NCBI GenBank assembly: GCA_021776115.1 | Contig: JAJFGN010000010.1 | Span: 1-64,000 of the forward strand | Direction of reading: 5' to 3' | DNA length: 64,000 nt | Source of the DNA: Kiloniellaceae bacterium | GTDB lineage: Bacteria; Pseudomonadota; Alphaproteobacteria; Kiloniellales; J153 | Part shown: piece after piece, positions 6,480 through 14,328 of the stretch | How positions within the stretch are numbered: position 1 is the first letter of the stretch | Layout: every line of letters starts with the position of its first letter | Made by a program: the position numbers and the translations under genes | Notes under the pieces: generated by a model | What the model saw: only the letters and a program-made list of their open reading frames with translations | What the model was told of the DNA's origin: nothing | Databases searched by the model: none

Positions 6480-7901
6480 ATGCGCGCGCTCATCATAGAA
6501 GACGACCCTTCGGTCAGCCGAAGCATCGAGCTTATGCTGATGTCACGCGGCTACACGTGTGTCGTCGCGGAGACCGGCGCCGCGGGGATTGAGCTGGCTC
6601 GCGAACAGCAACAAGATATCGTTTTGCTCGACCTTTCCCTGCCCGACGTGGATGGGCACGCCGTGCTGCAACAGTTTCGGGCGCAACGGATCCGCACGCC
6701 GGTCCTCATTCTCTCGGGCAGTGACGATCGGCGAGACAAGATCAAAGGCCTTGGCGTCGGGGCCGACGACTACGTCACCAAACCTTTCGACAAAGACGAA
6801 CTGCTGGCACGCATAACGGCCATCCTCCGCCGCGCGACAGGGCGAACCCCACCGCCAAGGGCTGCGAACCTAGACAGCTTGTTGCTGGCCAAACGTGGAC
6901 GGGCCGCCGCGTGGAGCTTCAGCGACTCCTACGCGCCGCCGGACCCGAGCGAGCCGCCCCCAAATACCGTTAGTCTGGAAGCCTTGTCCCCGCAGGCGGC
7001 GGTAAGCGCCGGCACAGACCTTCAGAATCCCGGAATCGCCCTGGGTCCAGCGAAGATCATCGTGCTTGGCAACGGCAAGGGAGGGACCGGCAAGTCAACA
7101 ATTGCTATGCATTTGATCGTGGCCCTCCAGACCGCGGGCCACAAAGTCGCCAGCTTCGACTGCGATTGCCCGCAAGGCACACTGACGCGCTATATCGAAA
7201 ATCGCCGCCGTTTTGCCGTGGGCAAAACCCCGAACCTGGCGATACCCACCCATGAGACCCTGGACGCGGACGCACACAAGGACGGGAGAGCCGATCGTGC
7301 TTTGGACGGACAATCCAGATGCAACGACTACGTCGTTATCGACACGCCCGGATACGATTCGCCACTGTCCCGTTGGGCCCATGGCTACGCCGATATCCTA
7401 GTCACACCGATTAACGACAGCTTCGTCGACCTGGACGTCCTGGCCGAGGTCACCGAAAAGCCTCACCGCCTCGTGCGACCAAGCCACTACAGCGAGCTTG
7501 TTCAGGACGCGCGTCATCGAAAACCGGCGGCCCGGCAAAAAATCGACTGGATCGTGTTGCGCAACAGGCTTGCTAACCTGGATGCCCGGAACCGCCGCAG
7601 CATGTCGCAAATTCTTGCCAAAATATGTGGGTCCTTGGGGTTCCGCGAAGGGCCCGGCCTACGCGAACGGGTCATATACCGGGAGTTGTTCTTGTCTGGC
7701 CTGACGTTGCTCGACCTGCCGCGGGACGACGTGCGTCTGCGTTTCGCCATGAGCCACGTCGCCGCGCGGCAAGAACTTAGGCTGCTTCTAGAAGCCGTCC
7801 AGCCGCCAAGCCCGCCCGCCGGAATTAACCGCCCGGCAAAGCTGAAAAACGACACCGAACTTGGAGACGTGGCGACCGACATAAAACAGGCGGCCCCATG
7901 A
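6480..7901 (+). CDS. CtrA-like receiver fused to MipZ-type ATPase
   Basis: A 473-residue fusion. Residues 1-118 are a receiver domain with acidic D8/D9, phospho-acceptor D51 in LLDLSLPD, S80 and K101 in GADDYVTKPF. Its start, MRALIIEDD with IELML at 16-20, aligns without gaps to CtrA, whose phosphorylation site is also D51. Residues about 120-190 are a Pro/Ala linker. Residues 191-440 match MipZ: deviant Walker A GNGKGGTGKST (197-207), VIDTPGYDS, ADILVTPINDSFVDLD, WIVLRNRL and GLRERVIYREL, all MipZ signatures. MipZ is the ATPase that places the FtsZ ring in alphaproteobacteria. It is distinct from CpaE, which has its own gene at 13087. No ribosome site is seen before the ATG. Function inferred: a phosphorylation-controlled positioning ATPase. 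Confidence 0.85.
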   Translation: MRALIIEDDPSVSRSIELMLMSRGYTCVVAETGAAGIELAREQQQDIVLLDLSLPDVDGHAVLQQFRAQRIRTPVLILSGSDDRRDKIKGLGVGADDYVTKPFDKDELLARITAILRRATGRTPPPRAANLDSLLLAKRGRAAAWSFSDSYAPPDPSEPPPNTVSLEALSPQAAVSAGTDLQNPGIALGPAKIIVLGNGKGGTGKSTIAMHLIVALQTAGHKVASFDCDCPQGTLTRYIENRRRFAVGKTPNLAIPTHETLDADAHKDGRADRALDGQSRCNDYVVIDTPGYDSPLSRWAHGYADILVTPINDSFVDLDVLAEVTEKPHRLVRPSHYSELVQDARHRKPAARQKIDWIVLRNRLANLDARNRRSMSQILAKICGSLGFREGPGLRERVIYRELFLSGLTLLDLPRDDVRLRFAMSHVAARQELRLLLEAVQPPSPPAGINRPAKLKNDTELGDVATDIKQAAP

Positions 7902-9022
7902 GCGACACCCGGGTTCCGTTCCCAGCCGCTGAAGGCACGGAGATCGGCCGTGCCGCGCCCAAGAGGTTCCTGGAACTGTGGATCGCAACCGGCATGGATG
8001 TTCTTCGTCAGCAGGCATGGCTCATCGCCATCATGCTCGGCTACATCGCGCTGGGCATCGCGATTGGACGCTGGAACGGTCAGCTCATCAAGTTGACCCT
8101 CTATAGCGGGATCATGGGTTGGCTTTACTTATTCTTCGCAATCGTCGCCGTCACTGCGCGTGGCGCCAGTATCCTCCACGAGCACAAACCGGCGAGGCCG
8201 GTTTCCTTTCTAGCTGCCGACTTCAAGGCATTTTACTTGGCGCCGCACCGGCTCATGGCGCCGCTTCCGGTGCTTGTCCTGACACCGTCCTTCCTTTCCG
8301 TCGTATCGTCGATCAAGCGGCTGATACCCGAGATCAATCCCTTTAAGTGGGACCGAGACTTCTCCGAACTCGACCGGTTCCTGTTTGGAGGTGTCCACCC
8401 TTGGGAGCTATTGCAGCCTTACCTAGGGACTCCATTCGTCACCGGACTGATCTCCGAATTCTATAGCTATCCATGGCTTATCGTTGTCGCCTTGATGCAA
8501 TTTTGGCTCACCTTTACCTCGAACCCCGATCGTCAAAGGCTGCTTTTGACCACCGTTCTGGCGTGGATACTGCTAGGGAATGTCGCGGCCATCGCCTTCT
8601 CTTCCGCCGGTCCAGTGTACTATGAGCACTTCGTCGCTGGCGCGAACCCCTATCAGGACTTAATGGCCCATCTGGCGGCGGTCAACAAGGTGGCAGCCAT
8701 CGGCGCGGTAGATACGCAAAACTACCTGTGGTCCATGTATGTTACCGGCGACTTGCGTCCAGGATCGGGCATATCGGCAATGCCCAGTATGCATCTGAGC
8801 ATGGGGACGCTCCTGGTTCTTGCCGCACGGGGCCTGGATCGCCGGCTCATGGTCCTTGCTCTGGCTTATCTCGCCTTCCTTGAAATCGGCTCAATTCACC
8901 TGGGCTGGCACTACGCCATCGACGGTTATGCCGGGATCGCCGGCACCTTGGCGATCTGGTGGGCTCTGGGGCGGCTCCTGCCATGCAATGGCCCGTCCCA
9001 CGGGCAAGGCGCGGCCAGGTGA
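7898..9022 (+). CDS. PAP2-family integral membrane enzyme
   Basis: A 374-residue membrane protein with about six to eight hydrophobic segments. The C-terminal half carries the PAP2 phosphatase motifs: GSGISAMPSMHLSM (the SxxxH motif with catalytic His) near 288-302 and LGWHYAIDGYAG near 333-345 (second His and the D that activates it). The layout, with a conserved aromatic-rich N-terminal membrane part, is closest to the PAP2_3 or inositol phosphorylceramide synthase-like branch, which act on phospholipids or transfer phospho-head groups. It overlaps the receiver-MipZ stop by ATGA and ends the operon. Its tie to the other genes is not obvious; a lipid or lipid-carrier substrate is inferred from the family. 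Confidence 0.78.
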   Translation: MSDTRVPFPAAEGTEIGRAAPKRFLELWIATGMDVLRQQAWLIAIMLGYIALGIAIGRWNGQLIKLTLYSGIMGWLYLFFAIVAVTARGASILHEHKPARPVSFLAADFKAFYLAPHRLMAPLPVLVLTPSFLSVVSSIKRLIPEINPFKWDRDFSELDRFLFGGVHPWELLQPYLGTPFVTGLISEFYSYPWLIVVALMQFWLTFTSNPDRQRLLLTTVLAWILLGNVAAIAFSSAGPVYYEHFVAGANPYQDLMAHLAAVNKVAAIGAVDTQNYLWSMYVTGDLRPGSGISAMPSMHLSMGTLLVLAARGLDRRLMVLALAYLAFLEIGSIHLGWHYAIDGYAGIAGTLAIWWALGRLLPCNGPSHGQGAAR

Positions 9023-9233
9023 GCAGCCAGGTAAACTTCGGCCCAAAAGCCGTAGCTTATTCTCTAATATTTATCTTCTATAATAAATAATAAGCAACAT
9101 TATTATTGCACATATGAAATATTATAAAATTTAGATAAAATCTTTTATTTGTTTATTATTTGACTTCACCTTTTGTTAATGCGCCCGCTATAGAAATAAC
9201 CCCGGATGATGCGCTTTAAAAGGAGACCGTCTC
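9023..9233 (+). promoter_or_regulatory. AT-rich promoter region of flp
   Basis: A 211-base gap whose centre (about 9055-9180) is strikingly AT-rich, like the region before parA. It must carry the flp promoter; TTGACT at 9160-9165 resembles a -35 box but no well-spaced -10 was found. The flp ribosome site AAGGAG is strong and about 9 bases before the start codon. No TTAA-N7-TTAA box is present here. Confidence 0.5.
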
Positions 9234-9416
9234 ATGCTTACGAGCATCAAGCAGTTCTACGTCGACGAATCGGGCGCCACGGCCATCGAGTATGGCCTAA
9301 TCGCCGCTCTTGTGTCTGTGGCCGCCATTACAGCCCTGACCGCTATGGGTGATTCGCTGGTCACGATCTTTGGTCGTGTTTCGAGCGAGCTCAGCGGCGC
9401 GGTCGCGGTTCCGTAA
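9234..9416 (+). CDS. flp: Flp/type IVb pilin subunit
   Basis: The 60-residue product is a typical Flp prepilin: a short leader (about 13 residues) ending in ESG, then GATAIEYGLIAALVSVAAI, the conserved processing site and hydrophobic helix with Glu+5 and Tyr+6. The prepilin peptidase CpaA, encoded next, would cleave after the leader Gly. The pilin is assembled by the Tad machine into thin adhesive pili. A strong AAGGAG ribosome site and a following terminator indicate high, separate expression from the downstream assembly genes. Confidence 0.95.
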   Translation: MLTSIKQFYVDESGATAIEYGLIAALVSVAAITALTAMGDSLVTIFGRVSSELSGAVAVP

Positions 9417-9429
9417 CAGAACATAAAAA

Positions 9430-9454
9430 GGCCGAAGTGGATAAATATTCGGCC
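9430..9454 (+). terminator. first hairpin after flp
   Basis: GGCCGAA (9430-9436) pairs with TTCGGCC (9448-9454), a 7-bp stem with an 11-base AT-rich loop 14 bases after the flp stop. No U tract follows, so it may stabilise the pilin mRNA end rather than terminate. Confidence 0.45.
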
Positions 9455-9474
9455 CCAAAGTAAGAATTAATTGA

Positions 9475-9511
9475 GAGGCCGGGGCGGACTATCGCCACCG
9501 GCCTCCTTTTT
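9475..9511 (+). terminator. rho-independent terminator after flp
   Basis: GAGGCCGGGGCG pairs with CGCC and CCGGCCTC with a single bulged A, around a 6-base loop, followed by five T residues. This is a strong intrinsic terminator between flp and cpaA. The last T directly precedes the cpaA ATG at 9512. Confidence 0.85.
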
Positions 9512-10039
9512 ATGTGCGGCGCAATGGAATACGTGAATTCGTCCGACATCGCGGCGACAGTCGCCATTCTGGCGTATGTCGGTTTAGTCTTCGCGGCCGG
9601 GGTCAACGACGTCCTCACGTTGACGATTCCCAACCGCTTCTCGGGGGCGATCGTGCTGCTCTACCCGTCCTACGTCTTGTCGACAGTTTATCCGATCGAC
9701 TGGCTGAGTAGTCTCCTGATCGCTTTCGGCGCCCTGGTCTTCGCATCCGTACTCTTCGCCTTTGGCTTTTGGGGGGGCGGGGATGCAAAGCTCTTCGGCG
9801 CGGTCGCGCTTTGGGCCGGGCCGGATTTCATCTTGGATTTTACTCTAATTACCATGGCGACGGGCGGCGTCATCACTGCTTTCGTTTTGTTGCAGCACAC
9901 CCTGCCCCATGTATTCGTATCCGGCTTTTTCCGCTTCAGGGATGTCATTCCCAAGCTACGCGGCGAACCCATCCCCTATGGCGCGGCCATCGCCGTAGGA
10001 GCTCTTTACGGGGCTTTTACACTGCTCAAGGTAAGTTAA
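9512..10039 (+). CDS. cpaA: prepilin peptidase, CpaA/TadV type
   Basis: A 175-residue polytopic membrane aspartyl protease that processes Flp prepilin. The signature FWGGGDAKL (about 88-96) contains the conserved GxGD catalytic motif, and an Asp in the N-terminal NDVLTLTIPNRF segment (about 33) fits the second catalytic Asp. It lacks the N-methyltransferase domain of PilD, as usual for this class. The ATG at 9512 abuts the flp terminator; an ATG at 9524 (MEYVN) is an alternative, and neither has a clear ribosome site. cpaB begins 4 bases after its stop. Confidence 0.92.
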   Translation: MCGAMEYVNSSDIAATVAILAYVGLVFAAGVNDVLTLTIPNRFSGAIVLLYPSYVLSTVYPIDWLSSLLIAFGALVFASVLFAFGFWGGGDAKLFGAVALWAGPDFILDFTLITMATGGVITAFVLLQHTLPHVFVSGFFRFRDVIPKLRGEPIPYGAAIAVGALYGAFTLLKVS

Positions 10040-10043
10040 GGCC

Positions 10044-10940
10044 ATGTCAGCACGAAATATTATCCTCATTGTCGCGGCGGTTCTCATAACTGCCGGGACC
10101 GCATACTTGGCCCGAGACTGGCTTAACAACCAGCGCCCGCCGGCCCAAGCTGCCGCGCCACCGCCGCCTAAGATCGAAGGCGCCATGGTCTTGGTCGCGG
10201 CCGCCGACCTTCCCGCTGGCACCTTGTTGCAAGACAAGCACTTACGCTGGCAGATTTGGCCGAGTGACGCTGTCCCAGCAACCTACGTCGTAAAACCTAA
10301 GGCCGAAGACCGGCCCGATCCAATAATCGGCTTACTGGGTGCGGTTGTCCGCAAGGGCATTTCGACCGGTGACCCGGTCTCGCGTGGACGTATCCTTCAG
10401 CCGGGCGACCGCGGTTTTCTTGCAGCGGTGCTAAGACCGGGATACCGGGCCATGTCGATTCAGGTTACCGCAACTTCCGGTATCTCCGGCCTGGTTTTTC
10501 CCGGCGATAGAGTTGACCTAATCTTGACACACGCGGTCAAACGCGGCGGCAAGGACAGGCGTGCAAGTGAGACGGTGTTAACCAATGTCCGCGTGCTGGC
10601 CATCGATCAGACCATTGACGACCAATCGGGCAGCGCGCGCGTGTTCAAGAACGCAACTTTCGAGCTCACGCCCAAGCAGACCGAAATGCTTGCCGTCGTC
10701 GGAGAAATTGGGCGTCTTTCGTTGACGCTGCGCAGCTTGGCCAAGGACGAGGCAGAATTAGAGCGCCTGACCAACTCCGAGGAGCCCCTAGCCGAACCGG
10801 ATCCAGCGCGTGGCCTGACTCACACATGGGATACTGAGGTTAGCCGCCTTCTATGGCAACCCAGCAGCGCCAACGTCGACACCGTCCAAGTGTCCCGGGG
10901 TAATGAAACCAAAGAAGTAAAATTTCGCAGGCGCAAATGA
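10044..10940 (+). CDS. cpaB: Flp pilus assembly protein CpaB
   Basis: A 298-residue protein of the CpaB/RcpC family. It has an N-terminal membrane anchor (residues 5-22), then a SAF-like domain beginning AMVLVAAADLPAGTLLQDKH (about 48-67) and a conserved FPGDRVDLILTH segment near 151. CpaB is thought to work in the periplasm with the secretin CpaC. It overlaps cpaC by four bases (ATGATGA arrangement), so translation is coupled. Confidence 0.92.
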   Translation: MSARNIILIVAAVLITAGTAYLARDWLNNQRPPAQAAAPPPPKIEGAMVLVAAADLPAGTLLQDKHLRWQIWPSDAVPATYVVKPKAEDRPDPIIGLLGAVVRKGISTGDPVSRGRILQPGDRGFLAAVLRPGYRAMSIQVTATSGISGLVFPGDRVDLILTHAVKRGGKDRRASETVLTNVRVLAIDQTIDDQSGSARVFKNATFELTPKQTEMLAVVGEIGRLSLTLRSLAKDEAELERLTNSEEPLAEPDPARGLTHTWDTEVSRLLWQPSSANVDTVQVSRGNETKEVKFRRRK

Positions 10941-12355
10941 TGACCAGGATTTGTTCTCATCTACTCGCGCTCGCAGCAATTTTGGGCTCAATTTTGTGGT
11001 CGGAAACCAGCACCACGCTAGCCCAAGAGCGCGCGATAACCCAGAGCGACGGGCGCTTTGAGGTCCCGCGGCATCAGGGCCGTTTGGTACGCCTGTCAGC
11101 TCCGGCGGTGTCAGTCTTCATTGCCAACCCAGCGATCGCGGATGTCACCGTAAAGTCCTCCCGCATGGTCTATGTCTTCGGCAAGTCGCCGGGGACAACT
11201 ACGCTCTTCGCCGTCGACCGCAACGAGAACATCATTGCCGATATCGATATCGCCGTAACTCACGATCTGCCTAGCTTGGACCGAGCTATCGGTAAGTTGT
11301 TACCCAACGGAAGTGTGACAGTAGATTCCGTGCAAGGCGCAATTGTGTTGGAAGGCAGCGTCGCCAGCGTAACCGACGCCGAAAATGTTCGCCGGCTCGC
11401 GGTTCGTTTCATAGGAGAGGGTGAGGAAGTCATCAACCGCCTTGCGGTCACGGACCCCAACCAAGTTAACGTGCGAGTTCGCATCGCAGAGGTGTCGCGC
11501 ACGGCGGTCCGGCAACTCGGTCTCAACTTCGATATCACGAGAGGCGACTTCAGTTTCACCTCGGGTGAGACATTCTTGCAGAACCCGGCCGCCCTGTCGG
11601 GCCAAGGCGGGTTCACGCTACTTGGCGATCAATTCGGTGCCGGCCTAATTAGCAACCTCAATGTTGGACAAGCGACGATCAATGTCCTGTTCGACGCGCT
11701 CGAGGAAATCGGCCTCGCCAAAACCTTGGCGGAGCCGAACTTGACGGCCCTGTCCGGCGAAACCGCGAGCTTCTTGGCGGGCGGCGAGTTTCCAATCCCT
11801 ACGATCGACGAGGATGGCCGGGTTGTCGTTCAATTCAAGGAGTTCGGCATCAGTTTGGCCTTTACGCCAACGTTGATAAATGACGGGCGCATTAGCATGC
11901 GTGTCCGCCCGGAGGTCAGCCAACTTTCGGCCGCAGGCGCGGTGTCGGTGAACGGCCTGAGTATTTCAGCTCTGACCACCCGGCGCGCCGAAACCACGAT
12001 CGAACTGGCTTCCGGCCGCAGCTTCGCCATCGCGGGTCTATTCCAAGAGGATTTCCAGGATAGCGTTCGCCAGATACCCTTTCTCGGAGACGTGCCGTTG
12101 CTAGGTGAGTTGTTCAAGAGCGAGCAATTCCGCAGAAACGAGTCAGAGCTGATTATCTTGGTGACGCCTTACATCGTGCAGCCGTTTGAAGATCGCGATG
12201 TGCCGCTACCAACCGACCCCCTGACCAAATCGAACGTCGCTCTACAGAACAAGCGGCCACGGAATCTCTCCGCCAATCTGTCGCGAACCATTGAGGTGCC
12301 AATCGGACCCGCGGGCGGAACGCAATCGGGCGCAGCCACGTATATTTTGGATTGA
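10937..12355 (+). CDS. cpaC: type IVb pilus secretin CpaC
   Basis: The 472-residue outer membrane secretin of the Tad pilus. It has a signal peptide ending near TLAQ (residue 30), a pilus and secretin N-terminal domain (FEVPRHQGRLVRLSAPAVSV), a BON-like region around 110-150, and the secretin core from about 240, with VPLLGELFKSEQF and the terminal ELIILVTPYIV typical of the family. It forms the channel through which the Flp fibre leaves the cell. Neighbours cpaB and cpaD support this. Confidence 0.94.
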   Translation: MMTRICSHLLALAAILGSILWSETSTTLAQERAITQSDGRFEVPRHQGRLVRLSAPAVSVFIANPAIADVTVKSSRMVYVFGKSPGTTTLFAVDRNENIIADIDIAVTHDLPSLDRAIGKLLPNGSVTVDSVQGAIVLEGSVASVTDAENVRRLAVRFIGEGEEVINRLAVTDPNQVNVRVRIAEVSRTAVRQLGLNFDITRGDFSFTSGETFLQNPAALSGQGGFTLLGDQFGAGLISNLNVGQATINVLFDALEEIGLAKTLAEPNLTALSGETASFLAGGEFPIPTIDEDGRVVVQFKEFGISLAFTPTLINDGRISMRVRPEVSQLSAAGAVSVNGLSISALTTRRAETTIELASGRSFAIAGLFQEDFQDSVRQIPFLGDVPLLGELFKSEQFRRNESELIILVTPYIVQPFEDRDVPLPTDPLTKSNVALQNKRPRNLSANLSRTIEVPIGPAGGTQSGAATYILD

Positions 12356-12365
12356 GGTCACGGAG

Positions 12366-13079
12366 ATGATGTTCGTATCTACACGTACCTTCCGTTTCCG
12401 GTCGCTATACGTCACCTTGGCATCGGCGATGTTGTCGGGTTGCTTTTTGAACCCTGACAGTATGCCGCCGAACGAGGTGGTGCCTCTCCACCAACTCTAT
12501 AATTCTATGCTCAGTCTAGCGCCCGCGGTCGTCGAGCCACAGGCCGAGATCATCACTATGATTCATAAAACCAACTTCGCGTTTGGCGCCGACGATCTCA
12601 GCGACAGCGAGATGGTCCGTCTGAAGAAATTTCTACAGGACACCGGCGCGGACCGAACGACCCGGATCGAAATCAGTGGCCCACGCAAGGCCGCCGGCAA
12701 GCACGATGTGCTAACGGCCGCGCGAATAGGCTCTATATCCACGAGCCTCTCGAACCAAGGCATGAGGCCGGCGGTTGCTTCCCACCCGATCGATTCCATG
12801 ACCGTGCCGGATGATGCCATCGTCGTGACCGTCACCCGCGCCATGGTTATCGAACCGGACTGCAATGTGCCAAAGACAATCTACGGTCCTCGCCCCACCC
12901 ACATTTGGAGCTGTTCCAACACAGCGGTTCTCGGCCGAATGATCGTTGACCCACTTGACTTGGAACGCGGACGGCCGCAAGGCCCCGGCGACGGCGAGGC
13001 GCTCGCGCCCGGGATCGCGCGATATCGCGCCGGTAAGATTAAGGAAATCAAGTCCCAATCCGTCACTAGTTCGGAATGA
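12366..13079 (+). CDS. cpaD: Tad pilus lipoprotein CpaD
   Basis: A 237-residue lipoprotein of the CpaD family. The signal peptide ends in SAMLSGC, giving a lipobox Cys near 24. The central part has an OmpA/BON-like peptide (INFAFGADDLS type) and the C-terminal half contains the conserved Cys-bearing DCNVPKTIYGPRPTHIWSCS, close to the family signature around NFGCA. CpaD is the probable pilotin for the CpaC secretin. The start could be the ATG at 12366 or 12369; an earlier in-frame start at 12291 would lie inside cpaC and spoil the signal peptide. Confidence 0.85.
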   Translation: MMFVSTRTFRFRSLYVTLASAMLSGCFLNPDSMPPNEVVPLHQLYNSMLSLAPAVVEPQAEIITMIHKTNFAFGADDLSDSEMVRLKKFLQDTGADRTTRIEISGPRKAAGKHDVLTAARIGSISTSLSNQGMRPAVASHPIDSMTVPDDAIVVTVTRAMVIEPDCNVPKTIYGPRPTHIWSCSNTAVLGRMIVDPLDLERGRPQGPGDGEALAPGIARYRAGKIKEIKSQSVTSSE

Positions 13080-13086
13080 ATCTGAT

Positions 13087-14322
13087 ATGAGCGCCGCAGA
13101 AAAATTCCTGGACCCACAGGACTCGGAGCACGCCGCCGCGGAGTGCGTCGCCTTTGTCGGCGACAATCAGACGCACGACGTCGTCGAGGCGGTTGCTCGT
13201 CAATTCTTCGACGAACCCTATGTACGTGACGGCGGCAGCCAGCAAGCCCTCGACTACCTGGCAGAAGCCCCGACGCCGACGGTATTGATCGTCGATATCG
13301 GAGAATCCTCGGCGCCGCTGACCGCTATGCTGTCCTTGACCGCGGCGTTCAGCGAACAAACGCGTTTGATCGGCATCGGCACGATCAATGATATCAACCT
13401 GTATCGTGAGATGGTAGGCGCCGGCATTACCGATTACCTGATCAAGCCAGTTACGGAAAAGGCCTTGGCCGCAGCACTGTGCCGTACCGAGGACACACCG
13501 GCGGCGGCAGCTGCAACGGAAACGGGCACTGACAAGGTCAACAAAATTGCGGTAATAGGCTCTCGCGGCGGCGTCGGCGCCAGCGCCATCGCCGTAAACC
13601 TGGCTTGGCTGATCAGTCAAGAGCGCGGCCAAAAGACGGCTTTGATCGACCTCGATCTTGAATTTGGAACCGTAGCCCTATCATTGGATCTGGAGCCGAC
13701 GCGCGGCCTGCGCGAAGCGTTGGAGAGTCCGAACCGGATTGATAGCCTCTTCATCGAAAGTGCCACGGCAAAACTGACCGAAAAGCTGTCGGTCATGGCG
13801 ACCGAGGAAACCCTCGCACACCAGATCGAGTACAATCCGGACGCTATCGATATTCTATTCGACACAGTAGGGCGGTCCAACACGTGTATCGTCGCGGATG
13901 TTCCCCGATCCGCCTATACCGTCCGCCAGCGCGTATTTGAAGATTGCTCCAAGATACTTGTCGTGACCGACCTCACGTTGTCCGGTCTGCGCGACACCAT
14001 GCGCCTCATAACTGGAATCGAGGAAGTCGCGCCCGGCCGGCTAGTTTATATCGTCGCAAACCGCACCGGCGGTAAGTATCAGGCGATGACGACCAAGGAC
14101 TTTCAGAAAGCTCTCGGGCATAAGGTCAATTTCGTAGTTCCCGATGATCCTAAAACATTCAATCTTGCCGCAAATAACGGCAAACCAATCGCCCAAATTC
14201 AAACCAAGAATCCGGTTAGCAAGGCGATCCGCAAGATAGCCGAGGAAATGACGGAGATTGCAGCCGAAGACGTGGGTAGCGCCCCGAAGACTGGTTGGCG
14301 CCGGTTCTTCAAAAGAAAGTAG
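13087..14322 (+). CDS. cpaE: pilus assembly ATPase CpaE/TadZ
   Basis: A 411-residue protein with an atypical receiver domain (about 20-135, lacking the full acidic pocket) and a ParA/MinD-like ATPase domain (about 150-385). The nucleotide loop reads SRGGVGASAIAVNL, the CpaE form in which the usual GKT/S is changed to GAS. CpaE/TadZ directs the pilus machine to the cell pole. It is a second receiver-plus-ParA-fold protein in the same locus, but differs in all key motifs from the receiver-MipZ protein at 6480. The ATG at 13087 follows the cpaD stop by 7 bases; the longer open frame from 12946 overlaps cpaD and is rejected. Confidence 0.92.
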   Translation: MSAAEKFLDPQDSEHAAAECVAFVGDNQTHDVVEAVARQFFDEPYVRDGGSQQALDYLAEAPTPTVLIVDIGESSAPLTAMLSLTAAFSEQTRLIGIGTINDINLYREMVGAGITDYLIKPVTEKALAAALCRTEDTPAAAAATETGTDKVNKIAVIGSRGGVGASAIAVNLAWLISQERGQKTALIDLDLEFGTVALSLDLEPTRGLREALESPNRIDSLFIESATAKLTEKLSVMATEETLAHQIEYNPDAIDILFDTVGRSNTCIVADVPRSAYTVRQRVFEDCSKILVVTDLTLSGLRDTMRLITGIEEVAPGRLVYIVANRTGGKYQAMTTKDFQKALGHKVNFVVPDDPKTFNLAANNGKPIAQIQTKNPVSKAIRKIAEEMTEIAAEDVGSAPKTGWRRFFKRK

Positions 14323-14328
14323 CCGAAT

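Noticed and set aside
6480-7901. The receiver-ATPase fusion as a second CpaE/TadZ
   Set aside because: CpaE is present at 13087. The fusion has a complete Walker A with GKS and MipZ-specific RNRL and GLRERVIYREL motifs, whereas CpaE has GAS in the loop.
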